Assembly: GCF_007860135.1 (NCBI RefSeq)
Contig: NZ_SJPV01000001.1
Span: 296,939-360,938, forward strand
Direction of reading: 5' to 3'
Source: Novipirellula artificiosorum
Lineage (GTDB): Bacteria; Planctomycetota; Planctomycetia; Pirellulales; Pirellulaceae
Length of the DNA: 64,000 bases
In this document: in pieces, positions 9,294-17,792 of the stretch
Position numbering within the stretch: position 1 is the stretch's first letter
How the letters are laid out: every line of letters starts with the position of its first letter
Made by a program: the position numbers and the translations under genes
Notes under the pieces: model-generated
What the model was told of the DNA's origin: nothing
The model's database searches: none
The model's input: the letters and a program-made list of their open reading frames with translations, nothing else

Positions 9294-10282
9294 AGCCCCA
9301 CCCCCGTCAAATCTTCTTCGCTCTCTTCGATCGGTCGAGCCATCGGCAGCCGAACAATGTGAGTAAAAACACGCGTCGTATCGACGCTCGACAAATCGCT
9401 CGTGTCGGTCAGTGCTGCGGTCGGATCGATCATCGTCATTTGCACCTGCACCGCCATCGGCAATTCACCGTATTCATCGCTGTTCCACTCGATCAACCAC
9501 ATCATTCCGTCCCAGTAGGCAAACTCAATCGATGTAATCTCGGGTGCCAACAGCTCACCGGTTTGATTCAACATTGACATCGAACCACTGTTGATCGCTT
9601 CCAACGTGGCGAAGCGGTCGAGGGAACGACGGACCAAACCACCACCGGTCGATTCGGTTGGCGCGGCGGTCGGATCGTTGCTCATGTTATCGAGCGGATC
9701 GATCACACCTGCGATGGTGCCAGCCTGCTGCACAAAGTAGGTGACCGTTTTGAGATCGCTGGGGACGTCTTGGAGGTTCCCGACGGTGGCATCCATCATC
9801 ACCGTGTATTCTTCGAGCCGTGGCAATCGACTTAAGTCGACTTGGATTTGATACTGGTTGCCGATCAAACCCGGCGTCTGCAGCACCGATGCGCCTGACT
9901 GCAAATCGGTCAGCCCCGCATCGGCAACCGGCGTGACCTCTTCTTCTTCCTCAAAACCTGTATCGATTCCCGCAGCCGACAGATCTTCCTCGGAGGACGC
10001 CCCCCCCGGCTCAGCTCCGCCGACTTCTTGAGTCGCAGTCGATGCGAGCAAGGTTTCGAGTGCCGCCGTATCAATCGGTTTTGGATGCACCGCGGCCCGC
10101 AAATCGTCTTCGATCATCTGCATCACCGCAGCCGCCAATTGGACTTGCCGAATGTCCATGTCTTGGACCGTTAACGTGCGAGCGTAGAACTGGATTGCCC
10201 CACCCACCAAAATGATCAACACGACCGACAACGATAACGTCAACAGCACTTCAATCAGCGTAAACGCATCGCGGCGGATCAT
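9290..10282 (-). CDS. gspJ: General secretion pathway protein J-like minor pseudopilin
   Basis: 330 aa. Prepilin N-terminus MIRRDA followed by FTLIEVLLTLSLSVVLIILVGG: a short leader, Phe at +1 and Glu at +5. The residue before the cut is Ala, not the usual Gly. The rest is a beta-rich domain with an acidic, Glu-rich insertion around residues 110-120. Position in the operon (after the I-like and before the K-like gene) and size support GspJ. ATG 10282 overlaps the upstream stop by ATGA. The role is inferred from order and signal type. Confidence 0.75.
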   Translation of the reverse strand: MIRRDAFTLIEVLLTLSLSVVLIILVGGAIQFYARTLTVQDMDIRQVQLAAAVMQMIEDDLRAAVHPKPIDTAALETLLASTATQEVGGAEPGGASSEEDLSAAGIDTGFEEEEEVTPVADAGLTDLQSGASVLQTPGLIGNQYQIQVDLSRLPRLEEYTVMMDATVGNLQDVPSDLKTVTYFVQQAGTIAGVIDPLDNMSNDPTAAPTESTGGGLVRRSLDRFATLEAINSGSMSMLNQTGELLAPEITSIEFAYWDGMMWLIEWNSDEYGELPMAVQVQMTMIDPTAALTDTSDLSSVDTTRVFTHIVRLPMARPIEESEEDLTGVGL

Positions 10283-10827
10283 ATCCCGCCTCCTTCGCTC
10301 GTGTCTGCCTCGGCCGCTGCCGCTGCCTCTTCCGCAGCAGCCTTCTCGGCAGCCTCGGCCTCTTCAAGTCCTAAAGCCGGATCGATCATCCACCGTGTTA
10401 ACGCATAGGTCACCGAGGCTGCCCCACTCTCCGATGGGTTTGCTTCCACGGTCACACGGACCACCAACAACCCATCCATTGGCGCCGGCAGGACCTCGAC
10501 CGAGTAGGCGAAGGGTGTGAGGGATCCGGAATCGGTCGATGCGATCGGCGTACTGGGAACGCTCTGTGGCGACACGTCCTGCAACAGCATCTCGCTGAGT
10601 TTGGTTTGACACAAAATCCGAGCCACTGCCAAATCACGCGACTCCATCGCGGCATCAATCCCGGTATCCGAAATCGTACTCAGTACCGCTAGCGATCCCC
10701 CCAAAATGGCCAACGCGAGCAGAATTTCCAGCAGAGAAAAGCCTCGTTTGCAGCGAGCGCCCACGCGACAATCCCGTTTCCTGCGGAAAACGGCTCTACC
10801 GACAACGGCCAATAACCAATCCCTCAT
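10279..10827 (-). CDS. gspI: General secretion pathway protein I-like minor pseudopilin
   Basis: 182 aa. A long basic leader of about 29 residues ends KRG and is followed by FSLLEILLALAILGGSLAVL, a prepilin cleavage site with Glu at +5. The C-terminal 30 residues are Ala/Glu-rich and of low complexity (AAEKAAAEEAAAAAEA). Gene order places it as the I-type minor pseudopilin. ATG 10827 overlaps the previous stop (ATGA). An internal start nearer the leader end cannot be excluded. Confidence 0.7.
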   Translation of the reverse strand: MRDWLLAVVGRAVFRRKRDCRVGARCKRGFSLLEILLALAILGGSLAVLSTISDTGIDAAMESRDLAVARILCQTKLSEMLLQDVSPQSVPSTPIASTDSGSLTPFAYSVEVLPAPMDGLLVVRVTVEANPSESGAASVTYALTRWMIDPALGLEEAEAAEKAAAEEAAAAAEADTSEGGGI

Positions 10828-11459
10828 GGTGCCGTCACCTCGGTGACCGTCACATCACCGGTAATGCCTCGCACGCGAACGACGATCCGCCCCGCGCTGG
10901 GATGCAGCAACGTGATGGCGGCCGTGCTGGTCGTCCCGTCAGGATAAAACAAAATGGGGTTCAGGGTCATATTAGCGGCATCGGCATCTGGCGAGGCCAG
11001 TGCTTGCTGCTCCATGCCGATGGACCGCGTCGAGGTAAGGACTGCAATCGATTCGATCGTAACATCCTCGGGCAATTCAATCGTCTTGTCTGCTTCAATT
11101 TCCAAAGGCATCGCCACCACGGTCGACTGGTCGGCCCCCATCAGCAATCCAGCCTGCGAATTCGAACCCGCGACTGATTCAATGGCGTCGGATGCCGAAG
11201 CATAGGGTTTGGCTGTCAGCGTTGCACCGCCCACTTCGCCTTGGACCATCATCACGCGCCCCTCGCGCATCGAATCGACTCGCAATCGGGTCATTTCGAC
11301 TCGAAGCTGCTCCGCGGCACGAACCAAGCCACGATCGCCGAGCACCGTACCGATGTGGGGAATCGCCACCGACGCAATCGCCGCAAGAATGGCGAGCGTG
11401 AGCAGAAGTTCAAGCAACGTGAAGGCTGTGCGACGAGACAAGGTAGATTTCGCGATCAA
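10824..11459 (-). CDS. gspH: General secretion pathway protein H-like minor pseudopilin
   Basis: 211 aa. Leader MIAKSTLSRRTA followed by FTLLELLLTLAILAAIASVA, with Glu at +5 and Ala, not Gly, before the cut. The early GDRGLVRAAEQLRVEMTRLR segment is typical of GspH/FimT pseudopilins. The start is a TTG at 11459 inside the TGA stop of the G-like gene (TCTTGATC), so translation is probably coupled. An ATG further in would lose the leader. Confidence 0.75.
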   Translation of the reverse strand: MIAKSTLSRRTAFTLLELLLTLAILAAIASVAIPHIGTVLGDRGLVRAAEQLRVEMTRLRVDSMREGRVMMVQGEVGGATLTAKPYASASDAIESVAGSNSQAGLLMGADQSTVVAMPLEIEADKTIELPEDVTIESIAVLTSTRSIGMEQQALASPDADAANMTLNPILFYPDGTTSTAAITLLHPSAGRIVVRVRGITGDVTVTEVTAP

Positions 11460-11947
11460 GACCCTTCAACGACGATGTCATCATCCGTGTTGACCTGGCC
11501 ATCAATGCCGCCGCTGCGGATCTCGTAGGTGTTGCCGTTGACCGAATAGACGAGTGGGTTCTCCCAAGCATCGTTGGGAACTTCGTTGATGATCGGAGCG
11601 ATCCATTTGTCCTTCTTTGCGGAATCACTCGGCCCGTCACGCAACGCTTCGAGCGTTTCGGGGAGCGAGTTCATCCGAATTTGGTACATCTGAATACTGT
11701 TTTTGAGTGAATTGAGCTGGGTTTTGGTCGCATTCACGTTCGCTTCCTTTGACGCCCCGCCGATGTTCACCATCACAATCCCGCCAATCACGACCAAGAT
11801 CGACAGCACCAAGAGCAGTTCGAGTAGGGTAAAACCGACGCTTCGACGCCACAAATTGCGATGGCGCCGTGATCGGATCCGTGGACTCGGCGAGAAAGAA
11901 ACGTTGCGGCTGCGGCGCTGCGATAGCGAGGGGCAAATGGGCTGCAT
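11456..11947 (-). CDS. gspG: General secretion pathway protein G-like major pseudopilin
   Basis: 163 aa. A long basic leader (about 37 residues) ends SVG, followed by FTLLELLLVLSILVVIGGI with Glu at +5. The globular part has the GspG landmarks: a long alpha-1 helix, MNSLPETLEALRDGP, a WENPLVYS segment in place of the usual WGNPY, and a C-terminal acidic loop (GQVNTDDDI) like the calcium site of major pseudopilins. It is the first gene of the operon. Start ATG 11947. The genes for the ATPase GspE, GspF and the secretin GspD are not in this window. Confidence 0.85.
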   Translation of the reverse strand: MQPICPSLSQRRSRNVSFSPSPRIRSRRHRNLWRRSVGFTLLELLLVLSILVVIGGIVMVNIGGASKEANVNATKTQLNSLKNSIQMYQIRMNSLPETLEALRDGPSDSAKKDKWIAPIINEVPNDAWENPLVYSVNGNTYEIRSGGIDGQVNTDDDIVVEGS

Positions 11948-12311
11948 TGCAAATCTTGACGGGAAAGGGAAGGAAGCGGGTGGCCAAAATCGAGACTACA
12001 GTATAGTAACCTCGACGAGGCCGAAAAGTTCCGACAAAACGGCCACCTGCGTACAATCGAGTTTGGCCGGTGGAACCATGCCGTGTCGGAAGGGACCTCT
12101 TTTTTGGTCCATCAAGGCAAGCGGATTGCCCTCAAGATGCGTAGAATAGGCAAAAGTGCTCAAAACCCGCATCTTTGCTCACGAATTGACGCGTTGAACA
12201 GTAGAATTGGGCCAAGCGGTAAATATGCTGGGTGAATTGACTCTGGTCAGCCCTGCATTGGGGCGTTCCCCGGCTTTTCCTTCGTTCCTCTTATTTCCTG
12301 ATCGAAAACCC
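11948..12311. other. Divergent intergenic region
   Basis: This 364-nt stretch separates the divergent gspG-like operon and the coiled-coil membrane protein gene. Apart from the possible minus-strand promoter at 12000-12027, no clear motif was seen. An open frame continues upstream of 12312 to 12207 but shows no protein-like pattern. Confidence 0.5.
12000..12027 (-). promoter_or_regulatory. Possible promoter of the pseudopilin operon
   Basis: On the minus strand TTTTCG (12022-12027) and TATACT (12000-12005) lie 16 nt apart, about 50 nt before the gspG start. The spacer contains a small palindrome, CCTCGACGAGG (12010-12020), which could bind a regulator. The -35 match is weak. Confidence 0.3.
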
Positions 12312-13784
12312 ATGGTTGCACGCGACGATTCGGTCATCCGCGGCAGTTTAATTGCCAGTTTGATTTTTTTGGTCCTTTCTCTTGCCTTGAACGCATTCCT
12401 TTGGATGACCGTTGACCGGCAATCCCAGGATGTCAGCTTGGCAAAAGAAAGCCTGTCCTCGGCTCAATCTCAATTGAGGACCAAAGAGGACCAGGTCAGT
12501 TTGATGAAGGCGATGATGAGTGGTGGAGTCACCGACGAAGAATTCGCCCTACTTGCCGAAAGTGCCAGCGGCGACCCCGAAATGGAAGCGATCGAGCAGC
12601 AGTATGTCCAGAACATGTCGCTATTTAGCGCCGATTACGAAGAACGAAGCTACGCGAAACTGCCTGAGTTTTTGATGAACGCGATTCGTTCGCGGAATGA
12701 CCAATTTCGTGAAGCAACCGAAAGCGTTCAACGGATCCGGGCTCAAGCCGAAAGCGACGTGGACAATGCCCGCAAGGCCCAAGCGGTTGCCGAGCAAAAA
12801 GCAGCCGATTTGCAGAAAAAGCTTGATGCGGAAAACCAGTTGTTCACGGAAGACCGCGAACGAATCAACAAGGAAAAAGAAGACACGCGCGATAGCCTGA
12901 CTCGTATGGACCAAGAATACAACGCTTATCGCAAGACAAAGACCGACGAGATCACGAAGCTGTCGCGAAAGAAGGACTTGCTACAAAACACGATCGATAA
13001 CCAGAAGCTCGAACTCAACAAGATGCAGAGCCCTCAATTCGAAAGCACTCAGGGTCGCATCCGTTTTGTGCGGAACGATCTGGTAACGATCAACCTTGGA
13101 TCCGCTGATCAGCTGCGACCGAACGTCACCTTTGGTGTGATCGCAGGGGACGAAACCCGGCTGAAAGATGCCAAAGTCAAAGCCACCATTCAAGTGACGC
13201 GAATTTTGGATGACCACTTAGCGGAAGCCCGCGTGGTCGCTCGCCCGGCGATCGAATACCCGATCATCCCCGGGGACCAGATCTATTCACCCTTCTGGGC
13301 TCCAGGCCGCAAAGTTAAAATTGCGATCGCTGGCGATATCGACATCGATAATGACAAACGCCCGGATACCGAATCGATCAAAGGCATGATCCAAGCCGCC
13401 GGCGCCGAAGTGGTCGCCGAGGTGGCTGCCAACGGCGATGTCAAAGGAAAATTGGACGCGAGTGTTCGATTCTTGGTGCTCGATGATCAAGCGGAAAGCG
13501 AAACCGGCGACGAGATCGATGCGGACAAATTGAAGGCGATTGGAGCGATCAAAGCGCGTGCCCGCGAGCTTGGCGTGACGATCATTCCGGCTTGGAAGTT
13601 GCAAGCCTACCTGAAAACGATCAACGATTCGTTGACCACGCCGCTCGGATCCGCCACCCGTGGTGAAGATTTCGCGCCGCAATCGAACATCGGGACCAAC
13701 CAGCGTTATCCGACGGCGCTGCCGGAAATCTACACCCGTCAAGTTGAGGGCATGCAACAAGGCAACGAGATCCTCTCGCCCTAG
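12312..13784 (+). CDS. Membrane-anchored coiled-coil protein of unknown function
   Basis: 490 aa from ATG 12312 (MVARDDSVIRG). One membrane helix (LIASLIFLVLSLALNAFLWM, residues 12-31) is followed by a long charged coiled-coil to about residue 245, rich in Glu, Lys, Gln and Ala (AQAESDVDNARKAQAVAEQ). A beta-rich domain follows (GRIRFVRNDLVTINLGSADQL; PIIPGDQIYSPFWAPGRK) that resembles the double-psi or MreC-like barrels. The C-terminal part, from about residue 330, has an alternating alpha/beta pattern like a BRCT or Rossmann-like fold. The family is not recognised. It is divergent from the pseudopilin operon. An alternative upstream GTG/ATG start (12207) would place the helix internally. Confidence 0.7.
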   Translation: MVARDDSVIRGSLIASLIFLVLSLALNAFLWMTVDRQSQDVSLAKESLSSAQSQLRTKEDQVSLMKAMMSGGVTDEEFALLAESASGDPEMEAIEQQYVQNMSLFSADYEERSYAKLPEFLMNAIRSRNDQFREATESVQRIRAQAESDVDNARKAQAVAEQKAADLQKKLDAENQLFTEDRERINKEKEDTRDSLTRMDQEYNAYRKTKTDEITKLSRKKDLLQNTIDNQKLELNKMQSPQFESTQGRIRFVRNDLVTINLGSADQLRPNVTFGVIAGDETRLKDAKVKATIQVTRILDDHLAEARVVARPAIEYPIIPGDQIYSPFWAPGRKVKIAIAGDIDIDNDKRPDTESIKGMIQAAGAEVVAEVAANGDVKGKLDASVRFLVLDDQAESETGDEIDADKLKAIGAIKARARELGVTIIPAWKLQAYLKTINDSLTTPLGSATRGEDFAPQSNIGTNQRYPTALPEIYTRQVEGMQQGNEILSP

Positions 13785-13892
13785 TGCCCCGGGCTCTCGA
13801 TGCTTCGCGGTTTCCTGGCTATGATTGGGGCGATCGGTTGAAGGGACACGCACCTCAACCGAGATTCCTCCGCTTGAAGCAGGCACCTCCCC

Positions 13893-15329
13893 ATGACGCT
13901 CCCCACCGTTCGATCTGCGTTACTCGCCCTCTTGTTTTCAGCCACCCTGAGCACCGTCGCGACGACGCAAGCGATTGAGCCTTGGGATGAAAACCCATGG
14001 CATTGGTCACAGCATGGCCAACCGGTCATGCTGCTTGGCGGCAGCGACGATGACAGTTTGTTTCAATGGCCCGAGCAGACGTTGGTCAAGCAACTTGATC
14101 GGATCGCGGCTGCCGGTGGCAATCTGATTCGCAATACGATGAGTGACCGCAGCGACAAAGGCTTTGAACTCTATCCGTTTCGAAAGCTCGCGAACGGCAT
14201 GTACGACCTGACTCAGTGGAACGACGAGTACTGGGAACGGTTCGAGCGGATGCTCGCTGAAACAAAGCGTCGCAGCATCTTTGTCCAGATCGAAGTATGG
14301 GACCGCTTCGACTACACGGATTCAGGAAAAAACTCTCGCGGCTCTTCGCATTGGCAAGACCACCCCTACAACCCTGCCAACAACGTCAATTACAGCTTCG
14401 AAGAAAGTGGTTTCGAGAAACGCTATCCGGATCATCCGGGCCAAAACAAGCAACCGTTCTTTTTCACGACGCCAAAACAACGCAACAACAAGGTCGTGCT
14501 CGCCGTTCAACAGGCGTTCGTGAACAAGATGCTCGATCACGCGTTGCCCTACGAACATGTCCTTTACTGCATTGACAACGAAACCAACGGGGAAGCCGCC
14601 TGGGCAGAGTACTGGGCCGAGTTCATGCACCGCCGTGCTTCCGCAGAGGGCAAACAAATCATGGTCACCGAAATGTGGGACGATTGGGATTTGACGGCCA
14701 AGCGACATCGACAAACGTTTGACCGCAGCGACCTGTATGCTTACGTCGATGTCTCGCAGAACAACCACAACAAAGGACAAAAGCACTGGGATAATTTCCT
14801 ATTCGTGCGAAACTACCTGACAAGCAAACCACGTCCGATGAACACCACGAAAACGTACGGAGCGGACGGCAACAAGTTCAAGCATACCGATCAAGACGCG
14901 ATTGAACGGTTTTGGAGGCATTTGCTTGCCGGTGCGGCATCGATTCGTTTTCACCGACCTGATTCTGGTCTCGGAATCAACGACAAAGCGGTTGCATGTA
15001 TCCAAGCAGCCCGAGCGGTCGAATCACTCGTGCCGTTTTGGAGCGTCGATCCGGCAAACGAGTTGCTGACCGACCGATCGGAGAACGAAGCCTACCTTGC
15101 CACCAACGCCGATCGCAGCATCGCGGTCGTCTACTTCCCTGCATCCGACGAGGACCGATCGGTACAACTTGACACCCAAACCGAATCAACGAGCGTAGAA
15201 ATTCGTTGGATCGGAATCGATCGGGATGGCAAACAATACGATCCGACGATCGAATCGGCAGCGTCAAGCCGATTGAAGCTTGTGCCGCCAATCGCCGGCA
15301 ATATGGTTGCCGTTGTCCGACAACGCTAG
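13893..15329 (+). CDS. Secreted glycoside hydrolase-like TIM-barrel protein
   Basis: 478 aa with a signal peptide (cleavage near TTQAIEP). The body looks like a clan GH-A barrel of the apiosidase/cellulase-like type: it opens with HGQPVMLLGGSDDDSLFQW, has a repeated pattern of WxxRF and YDL segments, and carries YCIDNETNGE, where the Glu after Asn is the expected acid/base, and VTEMWDDWD, which could supply the nucleophile Glu. The C-terminus is a small beta domain. The substrate is unknown. It stands upstream of the ThuA gene with 169 nt between, possibly in one transcript. Confidence 0.65.
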   Translation: MTLPTVRSALLALLFSATLSTVATTQAIEPWDENPWHWSQHGQPVMLLGGSDDDSLFQWPEQTLVKQLDRIAAAGGNLIRNTMSDRSDKGFELYPFRKLANGMYDLTQWNDEYWERFERMLAETKRRSIFVQIEVWDRFDYTDSGKNSRGSSHWQDHPYNPANNVNYSFEESGFEKRYPDHPGQNKQPFFFTTPKQRNNKVVLAVQQAFVNKMLDHALPYEHVLYCIDNETNGEAAWAEYWAEFMHRRASAEGKQIMVTEMWDDWDLTAKRHRQTFDRSDLYAYVDVSQNNHNKGQKHWDNFLFVRNYLTSKPRPMNTTKTYGADGNKFKHTDQDAIERFWRHLLAGAASIRFHRPDSGLGINDKAVACIQAARAVESLVPFWSVDPANELLTDRSENEAYLATNADRSIAVVYFPASDEDRSVQLDTQTESTSVEIRWIGIDRDGKQYDPTIESAASSRLKLVPPIAGNMVAVVRQR

Positions 15330-15498
15330 CGATCGCGATTTGGCAAGACCTCTTAAAACGATCAAGAAAATCCCTACATCAGTTATCAGCGAAATTCGTG
15401 TTATTGCAACACCATCCTAGCGACCAACGGGAACGGGCTAACGGAATTCGAGCGGTAGCTCGCTTCGCTTGCGGTCGCACCGCACTACGAGAGAAACA

Positions 15499-16449
15499 AT
15501 GAAACGAACCCTTTTAGCTACCTTCATTCTGGCCGTGGTCTCGAGCGTCATGGCAGCGGACTACACGGTTGCCCCGCAAGTCCGTGGAGAGATTCGCCCT
15601 CCGGATCAGCAGTGGCAGCGGAAGATTGAATCGCTTGCCCCCAAAAAGCCAACGGCGCAACCCGAGGGTCCCCGCAAAGTTCTCGTGTTCTCACTGTCAA
15701 CCGGCTACAAGCATCAGGTCGCACCTCATGTTTCCGCAATCATTAAGATTTTAGGGATCAAGACCGGTGCCTTCGAAGTGACATCGAGTGACGATGTTGA
15801 AGTGTTTACCGAGGAACGTCTAGAAGGTTTTGATGCGATTGTCCTCAACAACGTTTGCCCAACGGGGCCAGGACGGGATCTGTTCGTCGACGTGCTCAAC
15901 GACCCCGATCGGGCCCGCGAGTTGGAAGCGAACCTGTTGAAATGTGTCGAGAAGGGGACGGGCTTGGTGGCGATTCACGGTTCCATCGCCTTTCAAAACA
16001 ACTCGACCGCAGTCAGCGACATGCTGGGTGGCAGCTTTGACTTTCACCCGAAACGCCAAGGAGTGACGTTGGATCTGGTGGAACCTTCTCATCCCTTGGT
16101 TGCAGCCTTTGAAGGGAAGGGCTTCCTCCACGAGGACGAACCGTACCTGTTCAAGAACGCCTACAAACAAAAGAACTTTCGTCCGTTATTGGAAATGGAT
16201 GTTTCCAAACTGGATGAAAAGACCCGAAGTAATCCATCGGTGGTGAGCGATGTTCGCTATGTGGCTTGGGTCAAGAGGCATGGCAAAGGGCGTGTGTTTT
16301 ACTGCGGCCCCTCGCATCAGCCGGAAAGTTATGAAACGACCGCCATGCTTCGCTTCCTGCTCGACGGCATCCAATACGCGCTCGGCGACCTGCGCTGTGA
16401 CGATTCCCCCACAACGAACAGGAATCCGATTGCTGAAAAGGCAAAGTAG
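15499..16449 (+). CDS. Secreted ThuA-like domain protein
   Basis: 316 aa from ATG 15499, with a signal peptide ending near SVMAADY. The ThuA-like (class I glutamine amidotransferase-like) fold is visible: KVLVFSLSTGYKHQ, the segment FDAIVLNNVCPTG, GLVAIHGSIAFQNN, GGSFDFHPKRQG, HPL near FEGKGF, and RVFYCGPSHQPE. This family is widespread in planctomycetes and is linked to sugar metabolism or carried beside dehydrogenases. The reaction is not established; ThuA of rhizobia acts on a disaccharide product of trehalose use. Confidence 0.8.
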   Translation: MKRTLLATFILAVVSSVMAADYTVAPQVRGEIRPPDQQWQRKIESLAPKKPTAQPEGPRKVLVFSLSTGYKHQVAPHVSAIIKILGIKTGAFEVTSSDDVEVFTEERLEGFDAIVLNNVCPTGPGRDLFVDVLNDPDRARELEANLLKCVEKGTGLVAIHGSIAFQNNSTAVSDMLGGSFDFHPKRQGVTLDLVEPSHPLVAAFEGKGFLHEDEPYLFKNAYKQKNFRPLLEMDVSKLDEKTRSNPSVVSDVRYVAWVKRHGKGRVFYCGPSHQPESYETTAMLRFLLDGIQYALGDLRCDDSPTTNRNPIAEKAK

Positions 16450-16562
16450 GCAAGCCATTCTCAGGGGATACTCCATCGGATCGATGGGAAGGCGCCACTT
16501 TGTGAGCGGCAGGGCGTTAGCGTGAAAAACGATCAGTTCCGCCCTGTTTTTGAGCCGACGGC

Positions 16563-16976
16563 TCATCTCCCCGTCGCACTGGCCCCTTGTGTATCGAAAC
16601 GAGGTGGAATCCAGACCCACATGGCGATGACGAGCGAGGCAAATAGCGAGTAAAACAGCGTAAAGACCCAAGGCTGCGCATCAAAAAACATCGCATCGTG
16701 CAGCCAGTTGGCGATGAAATCGCCCTGCAAAGCGGGGCCGCCCGCCGCGAGACGCATTTGTTGCTCCCAAGTCGTCAACGGGCAGGTGATGCCGGCCCAG
16801 GCCTCCAACACGACAACCAAGATCATCGATACGTGGAGACAACGGAACCATCGGTTTCGCACCCATTCCCAATTCCGCCATCCGCCCAAGATCGTCACCG
16901 GCACGGCAAGAACCACAAACGTGACGTAAGCAAAATGGATCGCAACAATCAGTTCGGTTAGGATTTGGTAGATCAT
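16563..16976 (-). CDS. DUF2784-family small membrane protein
   Basis: 137 aa from ATG 16976 (MIYQILTELIVAIHFAYV). It has four hydrophobic segments and a conserved DUF2784 pattern: HFAYVTFVVLAVPV, GWRNWEWVRNRWFRCLH, and CPLTTWEQ, with a conserved Cys. The role is unknown. A longer in-frame start at 17039 would add 21 residues without a signal and is less likely. It converges with the ThuA gene. Confidence 0.75.
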   Translation of the reverse strand: MIYQILTELIVAIHFAYVTFVVLAVPVTILGGWRNWEWVRNRWFRCLHVSMILVVVLEAWAGITCPLTTWEQQMRLAAGGPALQGDFIANWLHDAMFFDAQPWVFTLFYSLFASLVIAMWVWIPPRFDTQGASATGR

Positions 16977-17254
16977 CTCGCAAGCCCTTGGGTCAGTTTC
17001 TTGGCAGCACACTAAGTAAGACGATTCACGGGGCCCCATGGTTTTTTGGAATCAACCGAATTCCTCACACCCATCAAATTTTTCGATTGCCCAAACCATT
17101 CGGTACAGAGCGTTTTGATCAAGGAAACGGTTCTCGGATGGCGCGTCCACTGCCGAAATGCTCTAGGGTAGGCAGCTGGAAATTGGCGGCGTTCGCCCAC
17201 TGCTGCTGGTGATTGACCGACAATACCGCTACGATTTGAAGCTCCCGATCCCTA

Positions 17255-17274
17255 CTCTTCTCTTCTCTTCTCTT
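17255..17274 (+). repeat. CTCTT pentanucleotide repeat upstream of the DinB-like gene
   Basis: Four perfect CTCTT units lie 20 nt before the ATG of the next gene, within a pyrimidine-only run. No Shine-Dalgarno motif follows, so the repeat lies in the presumed leader and could change spacing by slippage. Confidence 0.85.
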
Positions 17275-17293
17275 CTTTTCAGCGAGATACCCG

Positions 17294-17785
17294 ATGCAAG
17301 CCAAAGACGCGATTCGTTCCGCGATGAATTTGAGCAACCTTGTCTACAAGAGCTACCTCAGTGATTTCGAAGATGCGGAGTTGATGTGTCGCCCTGGTCC
17401 GGGCTGCAATCATATGGCTTGGCAAACGGGCCATCTGATTGCTTCCGAGGTTTCCCTGCTGTCAACCGTTTTCCCGAAGGATGCGGTTGAGCTACCCCAA
17501 GGTTTTGCCGAAGCCCACAGCAAAGAAACCGCCGAGTCCGACGATCCAGCCGCGTTCTTAACGAAACAGGAATACATGTCGTTAATGGAAACGGTTCGCG
17601 AACAAACACTTGCGGTATTGGACCGTGCAACCGACGAAGAGTTATCGGCCGCTTCGCCCGAAGCGTTTCGCACGTGGTGCCCGACCGTTGGTGACATGTT
17701 TGTCCTGATCGGATCCCACCCCCTGATGCATGCTGGTCAAATCGTCCCAATACGCCGCCAGCTTGGAAAGCCAGTCCTGTTCTAA
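17294..17785 (+). CDS. DinB/YfiT-like superfamily protein
   Basis: 163 aa four-helix-bundle protein. Metal-binding-type histidines fit the DinB/YfiT pattern: His in WQTGHL near residue 47, then HPLMHAGQ at about 139-146. Most members bind Zn or Ni and some are thiol transferases. No partner is apparent. The downstream DUF819 gene begins 8 nt after its stop, so the two are probably co-transcribed. Confidence 0.75.
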   Translation: MQAKDAIRSAMNLSNLVYKSYLSDFEDAELMCRPGPGCNHMAWQTGHLIASEVSLLSTVFPKDAVELPQGFAEAHSKETAESDDPAAFLTKQEYMSLMETVREQTLAVLDRATDEELSAASPEAFRTWCPTVGDMFVLIGSHPLMHAGQIVPIRRQLGKPVLF

Positions 17786-17792
17786 GATACTC

